Source of the DNA: Mesaphorura yosii
Taxonomy: Eukaryota > Arthropoda > Collembola > Poduromorpha > Tullbergiidae
Assembly: GCA_009869945.1 (NCBI GenBank)
Contig: WIXG01000009.1
Coordinates: 372,001 to 436,000, forward strand
DNA length: 64,000 nucleotides
Reading direction: 5' to 3'
In this document: in pieces, positions 43,850 through 63,750 of the stretch
Layout of the letters: every line of letters starts with the position of its first letter
Numbering within the stretch: position 1 is the stretch's first letter
Program-made: the position numbers and the translations under genes
Notes under the pieces: generated by a model
Database searches by the model: none
What the model saw: the letters and a program-made list of their open reading frames with translations, nothing else
Told to the model about the DNA's origin: nothing

Positions 43850-46800
43850 AAATAATCAGTTGAAGTAGGCAGGCAGACGTCGGACGCGTCGGCCGGGCCG
43901 GGCGAATAATTCTGACTAAATGATTACGAGCTCCGAGGCGCGATGCAGCAGCAGCGGAAGGATTATTAGCTTACTACCCGTGAGAGTGAATGAGAACGAA
44001 GATTGAGCCAAAAAACATATTTTTTCAAATACTGTGTGCTCCGCCCGCCTCGCCTCGCCATAAACTGATGCAGTCATAAATATAATCACCAAAAATTAAA
44101 AATTGCATTATTAATAAAGACTGCTGGAAAAACGCTGGCAGACTGAGGCTCGTGTTTCGGAACATTCTTTCAAAGTTAACGTCATCAGACGAAACGACGG
44201 CCGACGCGACGGCGGACGGCCGCGGTTCGAAAAATGTAATTTAATTATATGCGTGCCGTGTGCTGTGCTGAAGAATGAAATCCACGTCGGGCTGCTGGCG
44301 TGGCGTGGCAGGCAAATGAGTAAAGCACAAATACGAAAACCGTGGGACAAATGAGCAATGAGTAACGCTTGCGTTCCGCTGTGAGTTGCTTTGCTATGGT
44401 GCTCGAATTCTCATTTAGAAAACGTGAACGCGTCACTTTCGTTGTCACTCTTTGTTAATTACACGTGTTTGGATGAAACATCCTTGCATTTATGGCTTGG
44501 GAAGATGAAGTTCTGAATCTTTTATTTTTGAAGCCACGATTTTAAAAATTTGCAAAGAGCTAAGGGAATTTCGACTTATTTCGATTAGTTTCTGAGTGAA
44601 AATCGCCAACAGAGTTTAAAAACAAGTTAGAAAAGAACAAGCGAAAGAGAGTTGGAAGTGCGATGGAAAGCAGGCTATGAAATCCGAAAGTTCTGAGTTC
44701 TGATCGTGTTACTCTACGACGGTACAAACCTCGGTCGGGTTGTATTTAAGATTTCGTAATAATGCCACGCCACTACTGGGCTGCGTTGCGTTGGAGGTTA
44801 TTTATGGGATGGCCCTGGCATGCAATTATGTGAAAGAATGTGCAGCTATTATCATCTAAATATCTGTGTACTCCACTGCAGCGGCAGAGCGGCAGGGCAG
44901 AGGGAAATCGGAACCCACGTCCACAACGCAACGATCTGCAGGAGCAGATTCTCATCCCGTCCTCGCTCCGGCAGGAATCAGAGACAAGTATTTAGAGTCA
45001 TTCACTCACTATTATTTAGGATCTCTGCCTGCACTGCACTGCAAAAATGCACGCACAGTGTGGCGGAGCGGAGAAGAGCGTAAGCATAAGCAGCAACGTT
45101 CCGACGACTCCCTCGAAATTTGGCATCATTAAACCTTGGAATCACGCAGAAACTACAGAATCTGATTAAAATAATTGCCTTCATCACGAGTGTGAGTATG
45201 CACAGCAATACTTTCATCGTCCTTTCTCTCGACTCGATTTCTGCTCTTTTCTTCGCTCGGGTACGTGAGTTCCTCGACTGGCAGTGGCTCCCTTTCGGTA
45301 GGCAGCAGGCGGCAAGCAACTAGTTGACGACGATTGATGGTCTTTAATCAAAACCAATTTTGTACTGTTTAGTCACTTGGCTGGTATGCCGAGTGCCGTG
45401 CCGTGCTGCGTCGGATAATGTGACAATGCCTTCAGCGCGCTTGCTGTTCGTACTAAATAGATTGCTGGCCCACCATAACCCTGTGCTGTACTTTGCTGAT
45501 CTAGTAAGCATAAATATTGATTATCTTGCCGGTCGAGTATCAGTAATTTCTTCAAACAGATTAAAACGAGGCGGCGATGGGTGATGGGCTCGAATGAGAA
45601 TTGAGGAAATTGAATTACTTTAATAGCTCGCCGCTGATTGCGAAGGCCCACGACGATCGACGGATTTTATGACGGTGGCGATGTTTACACTTTCAAATTA
45701 CCATCCCACGCCTTCTTCTCAAACACACGTGAGTGGCGAGGCTCGAGAGTGATTGACTTGTACACAATGCGAAATGAATGAGGTGGAGTGCTTAGTGCTC
45801 AGGTTTTATTGTTCGATGGTAATCACGCATCGCAGCGCAGGTAAAAGAAGAGTAAAGTGGAAGTGGGAAACTCGTGGAGATGACGAGACGAGACGACAAA
45901 CACACTCATCTTAATAAGTTTGGGACTCGCGATTGAGCTTTCATGAAACTCGACTCGTTCTGTTTACTCTCGACAAGCACTTTGCAATTACACGGCGATT
46001 TCTGAACGTAATCTTCTGAAATCGTCAATCGCTTCGCCTGGGCCGACCGTGGCTTGGCTCAGGCTTTGGCGTTGGCGAAAGCGATTTGTTTTCATATTTT
46101 ATTTATATCAAATTCCAATTCCTATTTCCCTTCCTTTCCTTTTCTGTCCCTTCCTTCTGTATGGCGTGGTGGTGTCCTGGTCAAGTCTTTTCGTGATCTG
46201 GCGTGTGGCGTAGCGTGCTTGATGAAAATCGAAGCCAAAATCAATTTTAAATCCCCAACTACCTAGCGTCGTAGTGTAGGCAGTCTGGACATGAAAGTGG
46301 AATCAAAATGAAAGAATCTTCTTTACTTTACGTTGCGTTGGGTTTACGTTTACAGTCACTCGAATCCCGATTATCGCGTTTCGGGTTTCGCGTCCACATC
46401 CAACAAGTTTCAGACAAGACGAGACAGCAGGATGGAGATTCAACAACCAATGCGAATGCGAGCTTGGCAAGGCATGGCAAGGCACGGCGCAAACTTCACG
46501 TTAACATGCTAAAAGAATTCTCCTGGGGCTCACTGCTCTCTATAACAAACATTGTACATGGCTTTGGCTTGGCTTGGTTTGGCTATGACCGACCGAACAA
46601 TCTTTCAAATCGCCTTCACTCGACTTAAGAGATCAGTCTTCCGTTTTCACTCACTTTCTTCTCCGTCCCAATCTCGTGCTTCGTGTTTCGTATGTCAGGT
46701 TTTTCGTTCTTTTATCTATATGCGTAGGATTTCCAGTTCCCTAGAATTCGAGCCGGCCAGTTAATAGCCATGAACTGTGTGTTTAGTGTAATAACACTCA

Positions 46801-48758
46801 ACTCATCGCCACACAACGAAGTATTGATAGCAGCATTACTTATTGTACTCGTGAGGGTAGCAACTAAACTAACAAGGCGAAAGGCAAATATTTCTTTCAT
46901 TGTGAGAATCGCTGTCGCTTCCTTTCATGATGGTTGTCGATTGATTATTTGAAGATTATTATAATAGATGTGCGATCCTGAAGTTACTGTGTGATTTCAA
47001 GGTTTTACTTTGATTGCTTGATTCCGCTTACGAAAATGTAAAAGAAAATGCTTGATTCTCTTGAGATTTTGATCATTTTGATGTCCAGCTTGTCAAAATG
47101 TCCCGCCACCTGTCACGACGTTGATGTGAAAGCTTTTTTTTGGAAAAGCAGTCAATAAAAGTGTTGCCTGTCGCACAAAATGTGAAAATCATTATGGCAG
47201 AATCTGAGGTTGATGCTTCATCCACGAATGTTGTACATTGGGCGTCTTTAATCTAAGATTAGAGCCAAATTTTGACGATGAGGCCCTTGCATGTGCTACG
47301 TAGAAAAATCGGAAAATTTCCACTCAAACTGCTGCGTGCTTCTTCGAGACGCTTTTGGAACATGGCGAAGGTCTGAATCGTAAGTAAGACAAGCTCAAGC
47401 GGAGGCATAAACAAAAGAGAAAAGAGCTTGCCTGTGAAATTGATAGACAAATTGAATTGGAGCAGTAAAAGCACGAGGGAGACGAGATGCTAAAATGAAA
47501 AGTTAAATTCGTTTTGGATTTTTGTTTCTCCACTCTCGCTCTGAACTGCGCTGTGCTGTGTTCTGCCTTGACTCTTGGCTCTGGAAGCTCTGATCTGACT
47601 GTGCTTTTTGAGCATCTTTCTCCGCTGTATCACGTCACATCACGAGCTACGATAGGCAAATATTGTACCAAGGCTATTGCTATGAGAGAAATTCTAGTGA
47701 AACGAATGAGAACATTTTACAGTTGTCTTTCAGTGTCCCATGAGATCAAGATTTTAACGCCAATTTTCGCTCCTTCCTGCCTTTTCATTGTCGTGTAGTC
47801 GTGCACTCAAGCGAAAGTGAACTTCATCATCATCTGTGAGGTCTCGCTTTTATAAATTAGCAAAACCAGAACATATGATCATTGCTTTCTGCTTTGTGCA
47901 ATGATTTTGGTACTAATTGAGTGGTCAAGGCCCATAGATTTTTGAATCACGTGGAGCATAATCTTGTAAGTTGCCCCAAGAAGGCATCCAAATCCATTAG
48001 AATGCAGGGGCAAAGGGTTAGAGTTATGAGCAAGGGTTAAAAGCCAGCACAATTTTGGTAGCAATTTGTAACTTGCGTGGGGAAGGATTTTTTCGGGAGT
48101 CGGAAATTGTGATCAGTGTTTATTACGCCTTGCGGAGAGCCCGCAGTCAATTTCTCGCCTGGAAATCATTCTTACTTGTTCGTGCATCTCGTCGAGTAAG
48201 TAACGAAAGGCTGGTTCGCTGTCGGATGATTTGATCCTTTTATTTGGGGTCTTGGATGATTAGGATTCATTGGAAAATTCAATTGAGAACGAGACGGTGC
48301 GATGTGCGATGCGGCGTAGCATTGCATGGCAAGTGAGAAGACAAAAAGTCACGAAACGACTCCCAGTAGATTAATACAGATAATCCGGCTGCAGAACCAA
48401 CTTGTGACTGATATTACATACATAATACATATTGGTATTTGCCATTTGGCCCGCGTCGAGTCGAATGTATTCAGAATCCGTCTCCTCTGGGACATTTTTC
48501 ATTCATACGATTCCTTCACTCTTTCGCCGTGTTTCGCTCTGTGCTGTGTTGCAGTGCAGTAAAGCGAGCCCCAGAATATAAATATGCTTCAGACTCCGGG
48601 CGGGGCGGCCTCCTAACAAATTCAATTTTAAAGATGAAGTGAACCCAAGTCAGTCAAGTCATGCCCACGAAGTGCACCCCGAACACATTTGTCATGCAAA
48701 AGAGAAACTCTTTTTCCTGGCTCCTCGAATTAAGTAACGAATCGTTTTCTTTTTTCGG

Positions 48759-48779
48759 GTGAAATGTGAAATGTGAAAT
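48759..48779. repeat. GTGAAAT x3 tandem repeat
   Basis: Three perfect copies of a 7-base unit in the intergenic region before the SH2 adaptor gene. Confidence 0.85.
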
Positions 48780-49371
48780 GCAATAATAAAAAGAACTTGT
48801 TACGACCATTACGACTTGGAGCGACGCCTGCGACCTTTGTCATACACTCCGCGTCCGTGTCGTGAGAATTTAACTTCCTCCGGCCTGTCTGTCTGTCTGC
48901 AGACTCAATTTTTCAATGTGTGTTTTATCCAGAATAATATTTTCACATTCGCTTGAGTTCTGTCAAGGCAAAATTAAGTTGGTCTGTCTTCTTGTTCTTG
49001 CCGTAATGATATTGCTACACTTTCAGTACCGAGCCATCTGTTAACAACTCGTTCATCTGTTTCGCTGTGTCTGAACGAGGAAAGGATCGTTATTATTTTG
49101 TCAATGTACTATGGTGCCTGCTTTCAGAAATGACAAGCAGAAAGCGAGAAATGCGATTCGAGATTGTCCCACCCTCTTCCTCATCGCGTTTCGACTGCGT
49201 GATCAAATCTTTCACCCTCAAAATCGATAAATGCGGGGAGAACTGTCGACGTCGACTGTACGATTTCGTCCGGCATTCTGGCTGTAATTTTTCAATACAC
49301 CCGACTTTTCCGTCGTCCGTGCAATTTAGGGGCTAAAATTGTAGTAGATAAGAATTGTAAGTGAGAAAACA

Positions 49372-51175
49372 ATGAATCTGCACACAACGAAGGAGAAGGG
49401 CGTGGACGATCTCTTAAAGTTGGAGCTTTCATTAGACGCGAGTGACCTTCTTGCTCACGCGTGGTACCACGGCCCCTTAAGCAGACCGGAAGCTGAGGAA
49501 TTCCTCCAGTGCGATGGCGACTTCCTCGTGAGAGACTGCAGCAGCTCAGCGCATTCTGGGGACTTTGTTCTTTCTTGCCGTTGGCAAGCCCGAAATCTGC
49601 ACTTCATCGTTCAAAGAGTAACAGTTTGTTAATAATGTTTAGTATGCAGTACGGTATTTTCTGCAAATGCCAATCTTGAATTACCGTGTTTGTCATAGGT
49701 CATTCTTCAACCGGACACAATTTACGAAAAGTTTGGGTACCGATTCGACGGCGAGGGATTTGATACTGTACCCGATTTAATTACGTACTACGTCGGAAGT
49801 GAGAAGCCTATTTCGATTGACTCTGGCGCATTAATCAGCAGGCCAAAGTAATTTTGTATTCGTATCAATAGGTCTTACTTTGCAAAATAAATTGAAGGCG
49901 GATTCTTTATAGACCCAGACAGTCGCCCGTTGTGATAAATCCAATTTCAACTGCAATTTCTCAGCGTCGAGAAAACGTAAGTGTGTCCGCGTCTGGCGTT
50001 CAGTTAGTCGTGGACAAACTTGCACCCGCGTCTTATAAAATTGACACTTTACAACGACTCGCACCTCGCAAAAGAGAACAATCGCTGAATCTCGAGCCTC
50101 CGCCTGGGCTTCTGGAAAGCTTGACGGAAATTCCAGCATACATTTCCACTTGTTCTCGCACAAACGCAGATGAAAACGAAAGCGAAAGCGCCACTCTGAA
50201 GAAAAGTTCGTTAAATATCCAAGAAAGCTTTCTTGCTCGTTCAACTCTTTGCGAAAATGCAAGTGCTAAGCCTTTGCCTGAGGTAAATCGTTAAATGATG
50301 CTCGAATTATGGTGCTTGACTAAATATTGGGTCGATACAATTTTGCAGGCAATGGTTGCCAGTTTCTTGGAAATACACGAAAGATTGATTGCATTGTACT
50401 TGACGAAATTGGACTGGGAGATTTTATCTCGGAATTCGGGCGATTCTCACCTATATGAAGCGTGTCTTCACGATAGCGTCCACAGATGGACGAACATAAT
50501 CGAAAGATCGCTGTCACTGTCTCAATTCGTTGTGAAAACCGTCTTGCATTCATTCGACACGAATCCCGAACTAATTTTTGACAAATGGGCGCGAGTTGCC
50601 GGTGAATTAAAAACGAGGCTTGGGAACTTCTTCTCCTTCTTTGCGGTTATGCGTGGGCTTTTGATGTCACAGCTCTCCGATGGGGTTGGAAAACTTGACT
50701 GGTTTAAGCTGCGCAGCGAGTTCACAGAGTCAATGCTGGTTTTTGAGACAGCTTATCGAATGTCTTATCAAAATCTGGTCAAAGGTAAAGTCTTGCACGT
50801 CTTGACCCAAGATATGATGAAAGTAAATGTGAACTGCTTTGCGCAGGAGTTGAGCCGTACTCTCCAAATCTGACGATTCCGGAACTTTCGGTCCCTGCAC
50901 TGATTCTAGAAGATGCCACCGACTTGGACTTGACTTCGATGTCGGGCACAAGCACAACGACAACGGCTCCGATAAGTCAAGAGGGCCAAATGCAATTCGT
51001 AATGGATCACTTAAACACGCTTCGAGCTGCGAGGCAGTGGGAGAAAGCACAAGCAGCAAATATGGCGCGGAATTTGTCCGAATTGAATTCGGCGGAGGTA
51101 CCTTTGGGTCTGGGCCTAGCTGAAATGTTCAGAATTTCGGTGCAATCATTAACCTGGAGACAATATAACGTCTGA
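49372..51175 (+). CDS. BCAR3/SH2D3-type (NSP family) SH2 adaptor with Ras-GEF-like domain
   Basis: Exons are 49372-49617, 49699-49847, 49913-50282, 50349-50784 and 50847-51175, in frame for 509 residues. The SH2 domain spans about 29-131: AWYHGPLSR, then FLVRDCSSS with the phosphotyrosine-binding Arg54, DFVLSCRW, QPDTIYEKFGYRF and FDTVPDLITYYVG. This set, especially the 'WYHGPLSR ... GDFLVRD' and 'FDTVPxLxxYYVG' features, is that of the NSP family (BCAR3, SH2D3A/C). A Ser/Pro-rich linker follows. Residues 256-509 form the Cdc25-like Ras-GEF fold, with DWEILSRNSGDSHLYE and MRGLLMSQLSDGVGKLDW. In the mammalian family this domain is catalytically inactive and binds p130Cas, linking receptor signalling to adhesion. 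The protein starts just before the SH2 domain; longer N-terminal isoforms would need an upstream exon, not seen. Confidence 0.9.
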
Positions 51176-51276
51176 CACGCAAATGTCGTTCATGGAGACG
51201 CTTGACAGCTGGAAATGCCTACGCCTCAACTCCGACTATAAAAAGAATCTTTCTATTGTATACATGCGGTTGATGT

Positions 51277-51282
51277 AATAAA
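51277..51282 (+). terminator. poly(A) signal of the SH2 adaptor gene
   Basis: AATAAA lies 102 bp after the stop codon and 154 bp before the FOXRED1 start, so the two genes on this strand are tightly packed. Confidence 0.65.
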
Positions 51283-51435
51283 AGCTATACTTTTTGCTTT
51301 TCTGGTTATTGAAGCAAAGCTGACATACGACTTAACACTGACAATTAATTTATTGACATTTGAACAGCTGATTCTCAAATTCGACGAATTGATCACCTTT
51401 GCCTGTATTTTTGTAGGATATAAGCAATACTGAGA

Positions 51436-53691
51436 ATGCACTCGGTCAAGGCCTTTGCGAGATTAAGTCCACTGCAATTGCAGCAGCCATCGTCCAGAAG
51501 GCAGTTACTCCGAAGTATATCAGTGTCATCCACACGGTTTAAGGTGACAAATGCACTTGCTTGACTCAATAACTTCAAAATGTCCAGGCGTTGATCGTGA
51601 TTATACTTGCAGAGAGATAAAAAGGAGGAATTCATCGAAGTAAAGCCCCCGCCGAAGATGCACCCGTTTAACCGCGCTGTCAAAGTGCTCTCCCACGATT
51701 TCAAGTCGATTGTAAACAAAAACTTGCCCCCACTGTTGGAGTTTTCCAGTCACGTCGACCTTTGCATCATCGGAGGAGGAATCATGGGTAAGTTTCGGCA
51801 TTTCAACCACGGAGACGTAGACAAAAGCGTAGGAGGAACGAAACAGATTTGTTTGCCCAGGTTCGGCAATTGCGTATTGGATAGCGCAACGCGTGGGGAG
51901 AAACATTTTGAAGATCATGGTCATCGAGAAGGATCCTGCTGTAAGAACAATTTGATTGATTAGGAGAAAGTAGTAAATCTAAAATACGGACTTAATTAAT
52001 ACCTCCACAAATTCTTGTTCTTGCAGTACACGCGATGTTCAACGGTTCTGTCGGCGGGAGGTCTCCGACAGCAGTTCTCCTTGAAAGAAAATATCGAGAT
52101 GTCGATGTTTTCAGCCCAATTTTTGCGGGAGGTGCCAACACTTCTGAGAGTGGACGACTTGGACGCTCCTGATGTCCAGTTCAATCCTCAGGGGTATCTG
52201 CTTATGGCTTCTGAGAGCGGAGCAGAGCAATTACAACAGAATTACCTCCTTCAAAAGTGAGTTGCACTCGTTTCAGTTGTTTGACTCTCGCTAAAAATGT
52301 ACTGAAGCTAAAGAAGGTATGTTTTCCTCTGAAACAGGGAGTTGGGCGCGAAAGTGGAACTACTAACTCGTGCCAAGCTGAAGGAGAAATTTCCGTGGAT
52401 TAATTGCGATGACATCGAACTGGCTAGTCATGGAATTGAGAATGAAGGCTGGTGAGTTGGGAATTCGTCATTCTTCGAAGCTTAAAGTTTACTAAAACAA
52501 GGAACCGCCGTTTCAGGTTCGACCCGTGGGCGCTTCTGTTCGCCTTCAAGCAGAAAGCGATGCATCTTGGCGTGGAGTACGTAAAGGCTGACGTGGTGGG
52601 GTTTGAATTCGAAGACTCAACCTATCAATTAGCTGGCATGGATCCGGGGCACACTCACTCCGATGTTGTGGGAGTTATTGTCAAAACCGACAAGGGGGAA
52701 CTGAAGACCGTCAAGTATGCGTACTGTGTTGTGGCTGCTGGTCACGAATCGGGGAAGATTGCAGACATGGCCAGAATTGGAAGGGGCGAAGGAATGCTGA
52801 GTGTGCCTCTTCCGGTTGAGCCAAGGTACGATGACTTTGTTTAATCTCATGATACGTTGACTCTGGAACTAATGAACTATGACCTTCTGCAGGAAGCGAT
52901 ACGTTTACTGCTTCCACGCGCCTGAGGGGCCAGGGTAAGTTCAATTTTCGGTTAGTGTAAAATTTTCGTTTAATTTCGATTCTAATTTTTTAATTCACAG
53001 GCTGGACTGTCCTCTAGTCATTGACAACACCGGGGCTTATTTCAGGTACTCACCAGTTTACTCTTTCGGTTCATACGTTAACGAAACTAAATTGTCGATT
53101 ATTTGTTCATGATTCGTGCAGGAGAGAAGGATTTGCGGGTCATTATATTGGTGGGCAGTCTCCGCCTTTAGAAGACGAGCCGAACCCTGAAACGCTTGAC
53201 GTTGACTACACGTACTTCGACAATGTTGTGTGGCCTAATTTGGCTCATCGCGTTCCTTCGCTTCAAAATCTAAAGGTATCGTTAAGCGAAATAATCAAAT
53301 ACCTCAAATAAATTGCGTCTCATGCAATGTAAACGTACGTTGGAACAGGTGAAATCTGCGTGGGCCGGATACTACGATTACAACAGCTTTGACCAGAATG
53401 GCATCATAGGCCCTCATCCGTACTATCCAAAACTTTATTTCGCCACTGGCTTCAGCGGCCACGGTAAGTAAATTAGACATTTGACAGCCAGCGCTAAATT
53501 GAAAAAAGCACGTTTTAATGAGTGCACAACAATTCGGCTTAACTCTTTCAGGAATTCAACAAGCGCCCGCAGTTGGAAGAGCCGTAATGGAGCTTATTCT
53601 GGATGGCGAGTATCAGACGATAGATTTATACAAATTCGGGTTCGAGCGACTTATTGTTGGTAAAGAAGTTAGAGAAAAGAATATATTTTAG
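51436..53691 (+). CDS. FOXRED1: FOXRED1, mitochondrial FAD-dependent oxidoreductase (complex I assembly)
   Basis: Exons are 51436-51543, 51613-51787, 51861-51940, 52027-52256, 52338-52451, 52517-52825, 52893-52934, 53001-53045, 53122-53275, 53349-53463 and 53552-53691, in frame for 503 residues (human about 486). The first exon is Arg-rich and free of acidic residues ([23 protein letters not shown]), as for a mitochondrial targeting peptide. Residues 84-100 form the FAD-binding Rossmann start [18 protein letters not shown]. Later motifs match FOXRED1: [94 protein letters not shown] and [15 protein letters not shown]. The protein is known to help assemble respiratory complex I. The enzyme's substrate is not shown by sequence. 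Exons of 42 and 45 nt are unusually short. Confidence 0.97.
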
Positions 53692-53718
53692 TAGATTGGC
53701 TAATTATTCTGTTGTGTT

Positions 53719-53724
53719 AATAAA
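53719..53724 (+). terminator. FOXRED1 poly(A) signal
   Basis: AATAAA lies 28 bp after the FOXRED1 stop codon. The TMCO1 signal on the other strand begins 10 bases further on. Confidence 0.75.
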
Positions 53725-53733
53725 ATTTCTGAC

Positions 53734-53739
53734 TTTATT
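53734..53739 (-). terminator. TMCO1 poly(A) signal
   Basis: TTTATT on the plus strand reads as AATAAA on the minus strand, 66 bp past the TMCO1 stop codon. Confidence 0.7.
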
Positions 53740-53804
53740 TCATGCGATACGCACTCAATTCAATGATGGACAAGCTTAGAAAGACTTTAGCTTTGGCTTG
53801 GTGT

Positions 53805-54809
53805 TCATTTATTTGGCGGTTGACCAAACATTCCTCCACTTTGTTTAGAGACGGCTCTGCTGGGAGAGAATCCGAGGAGCTTCTGCACATTCTGCAGGAA
53901 GGCAACACGACAATTGTAAATAATAACGGTTACTTTGCCTCGTCGGCTGGTGAAGATTTCTTACCTGTCGAATCGCCATTGTGCATAAAATGTACAAGAA
54001 TATGAAACTGCAGTCGGTGTAATCATTTCCTGGAAGATTTCTATGCGAAATTCCCAAGATGAAAGAAATTGGATGAAATGGAATCTTTGCCACGATTCTC
54101 CCATCAAATCTAAAATATCGACCGAATCGTCAGAATGTGCTAAAGCATACGCATGCTCATTTAAAGTAAATTGCTACTGCAAAGAATATAAGATGGCTTA
54201 CATGGAGTTAAAGATGCTTAGCAGCGCAGTAAACGCGAGACCAATGGCAAACATGGACTTCATCTTGACAAGAGAGAGATCTCTGGTATTTGTCTTGAGC
54301 TTCTCCTCTTCACGGTCCAGTTTCTTTTTCTGATTCTTGATTATTGACTCTCCAGTGGTTTCTTTCCTTTTTTCCACTGCCAACAAATCAGAACAGGAGG
54401 ATTATAAGTTCGTATCAACTTTGCTATTGGAGCTGATTTCAAGGCGGACTTACATTTTTTACACTGGCGCTCAACCTCCGTCTTCAGTTTTTGGTATTTC
54501 TCAGTTCTGTAGACGAGCAGCCAAGTTAATCCTGCAAGATCAGAATGAATTAGACCCAAAGCATCAGTCATCTGCGGCAGGTAGATAATCTAATAAGCAC
54601 AAAGCCGGCATTTGGCTGAGACGTACGAGGCATTCAACATAAAAAAGGAGTGTCATGAACAGCGTTGTATCGAATCACTATTTGAAATCTAATCTAATCT
54701 TAACTTGCTCGACTTGCTGCAATGGACGAGATTAATTAATTGACTTACCTTCACCGAAGAAAGCGGTGATGATAGAAATCAGGAGGATTAAAATTGTATC
54801 TCCCCACAT
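53805..54809 (-). CDS. TMCO1: TMCO1, ER membrane coiled-coil protein
   Basis: Exons are 54809-54749, 54531-54454, 54376-54202, 54109-53965 and 53891-53805, in frame for 181 residues (human 188). TMCO1 is a three-pass endoplasmic reticulum protein of the Oxa1/Get1/EMC3 superfamily, described both as a calcium-load-activated channel and as part of a ribosome-associated translocon. The sequence shows an N-terminal membrane span (MWGDTILILLISIITAFFGE), TWLLVYRTEKYQKLKTEVE, a charged coiled coil (EKRKETTGES, KKKLDREEEKLKTNTRDLS), VKMKSMFAIGLAFTALLSIF as the second span, FDGRIVAKIPF, LSHRN-like GISHRNLPGNDYTDCSFIF and LYILCTMAIRQ. The tail reads LLGFSPSRAVSKQSGG. It is convergent with FOXRED1, 113 bp between stop codons. 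Confidence 0.97.
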
Positions 54810-55569
54810 TGCTGTTTATTTGTGACGTGGCGTTGACGGGAACTTCGGAAATGTTCAAGCAGTACAAATTTTATCGCTGTCCTGCTGAGGTGTCAGGTAT
54901 TGTCCAAAATAACTGTATTTCCAACTAGATTCTAATCAGTAATTAACAAGAAAGACGAAATATATTTGAAGTGAAAATCATGTTCACGGCAAAAGCGAGA
55001 GCAGATTTTAAATTGTTTCCGCATAATCAAATGTCTCAACACTACTGACTTTGTTCTTTTCTGTTACGCTCCGCAGAATCATTCAAGGTTCGCAATCATA
55101 TTGATTTCGCAACGAACGGAAAAGCTTGGAAAGTCTGAGTCCATAATGAGTCGATGCAATCTTAGGATGTGGTCATGATCATGGAAGACAAAGTGACGCA
55201 AAATTCAATTGAATGATTTTTAATCATGTGATTCGGTATGATTCATAAAGCAATGATTCGGATTTTTTTGTGATTTGGTTAAATTGACTCTGATCTGAGC
55301 CTGTCCATTCAAATTATTGGGTAATATCAGATTTCATGCAGCTTAACAAAAAACTTAGTAGAATCCCAAGCATTCCCAAGCGGGAACTTCTGGCCAGCTT
55401 AAGAAATGTTGACATAAGGCACAATTTTTTGATTCCCGGTTCTTACAAACACAGGAGTCTTTCTCATGCTTACAGAACATCAATCAATAATTAACTTAAT
55501 TCTCGTCCTAAATAAATAAGTGATACATATTTGAAAATACAGACCAATACAAATCAATGAAACTTCGTA
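54810..55569. other. spacer between PKN 3' end and TMCO1
   Basis: This 760 bp holds the PKN 3' UTR and the TMCO1 promoter side. No coding exon is seen. Confidence 0.6.
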
Positions 55570-62659
<7,090 letters not shown>

Positions 62660-63750
62660 CCTCCCTGAGTAACTTTAAGGCACCACACCCACCAAATGAG
62701 TCAATCAGGCACCCAGATTCCAGTAATACCTAAATGGACGTTGCTAGAAACCCAAACAATACTAAGGCACTTCGCTTTGCCTTCAGTTCTGTTGCACCGT
62801 TGCATTTAATCTACCCGTCATTTGTCAAAATTCGGGACACCGCCACTAATTTCTCGTGCTTCCACCGTACTCTATGAGTAATAATTATGATTAATTCAAC
62901 TTCTAACTAATGCACTAATCACAGGATATGATACGTGTACAGATAAGGCCGATAACACTAACACACTTGGCGACTGGGCATTGCAATTGGCTTGGCAGTT
63001 ATTACCTCCGCTTGAATTCTTGTTTTGTTATAACTGTACCTGTCTGCGTATGCCTCTTTGTCGCCTGTTGATCTTCCCATTCATCGTACCGTACCTTACC
63101 TCGCTCGCTCGCTCTCATCCCGCATCATTCCCAATCCCATCTCGTCTCTGCTTGATACGATACAAGAATACAACGAATCACTGACTGTGAAGGAATGTAG
63201 TACAAGTACAACTAAACATAACTGACAGCACAACTGTGGTCGTGGTCTCTGGTCACAAATGAAGGGAGAACAGAAACAATGAATGTTTAGTCGTATTGTC
63301 ACTGCCCTGCACAAATACCGCAACGGCTGATGTTCTCGATTGTGTACCTGTGCCTCTGCCCGTGTTGGGCCTTCGTCTGTTGGGATTACGCTGGCGGACG
63401 CGTACCGGCGTAATTAATCAAGAGAGACTCTAGACTCAGACTCTGCAGCGCGAAGCGATCGGTGACATTAATGAAATATGACAATTAACTAAACTTGTGT
63501 TGTGCGCGTAAAGTATCAAAGTCGATAATGGCGTCTTTTATTAATCTACGAGTGAATTAGAAAGGAATGACAAAGCGTATTAACTACAAGAGTACAAGAC
63601 TGCAGCTGCAACGGCTTCGTATTCGTTGTCATTGTCATTGTCATTGCCAAAATGGAAGGATGTTTATTGTTCTTCTGTGCCAGAATCCCGAACTCATCTG
63701 ATTGTGCGTGTAGATATCGTTGTCCCTTGCCTGGCTGGCTGCTTACTCAC
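62660..63750. other. PKN 5' flank
   Basis: This 1.1 kb upstream of the first PKN coding exon holds no clear coding exon. It should contain a PKN leader or promoter. TGTCAT hexanucleotide repeats occur near 63626-63648. Confidence 0.5.

Larger units (their letters stand above)
42227..49371. other. gene-poor intergenic region
   Basis: This 7.1 kb has no supportable gene. It holds the 3' UTR of the six-finger Sens/Gfi gene at its left and the promoter side of the SH2 adaptor gene at its right. It contains scattered simple repeats (ATGGC units at 43832-43849, GTGAAAT x3 at 48759-48779) and a 12-base palindrome TAACGCGCGTTA at 42791-42802. A 69-codon ORF from ATG 49130 may be an upstream ORF in the adaptor's leader. 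Confidence 0.55.
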
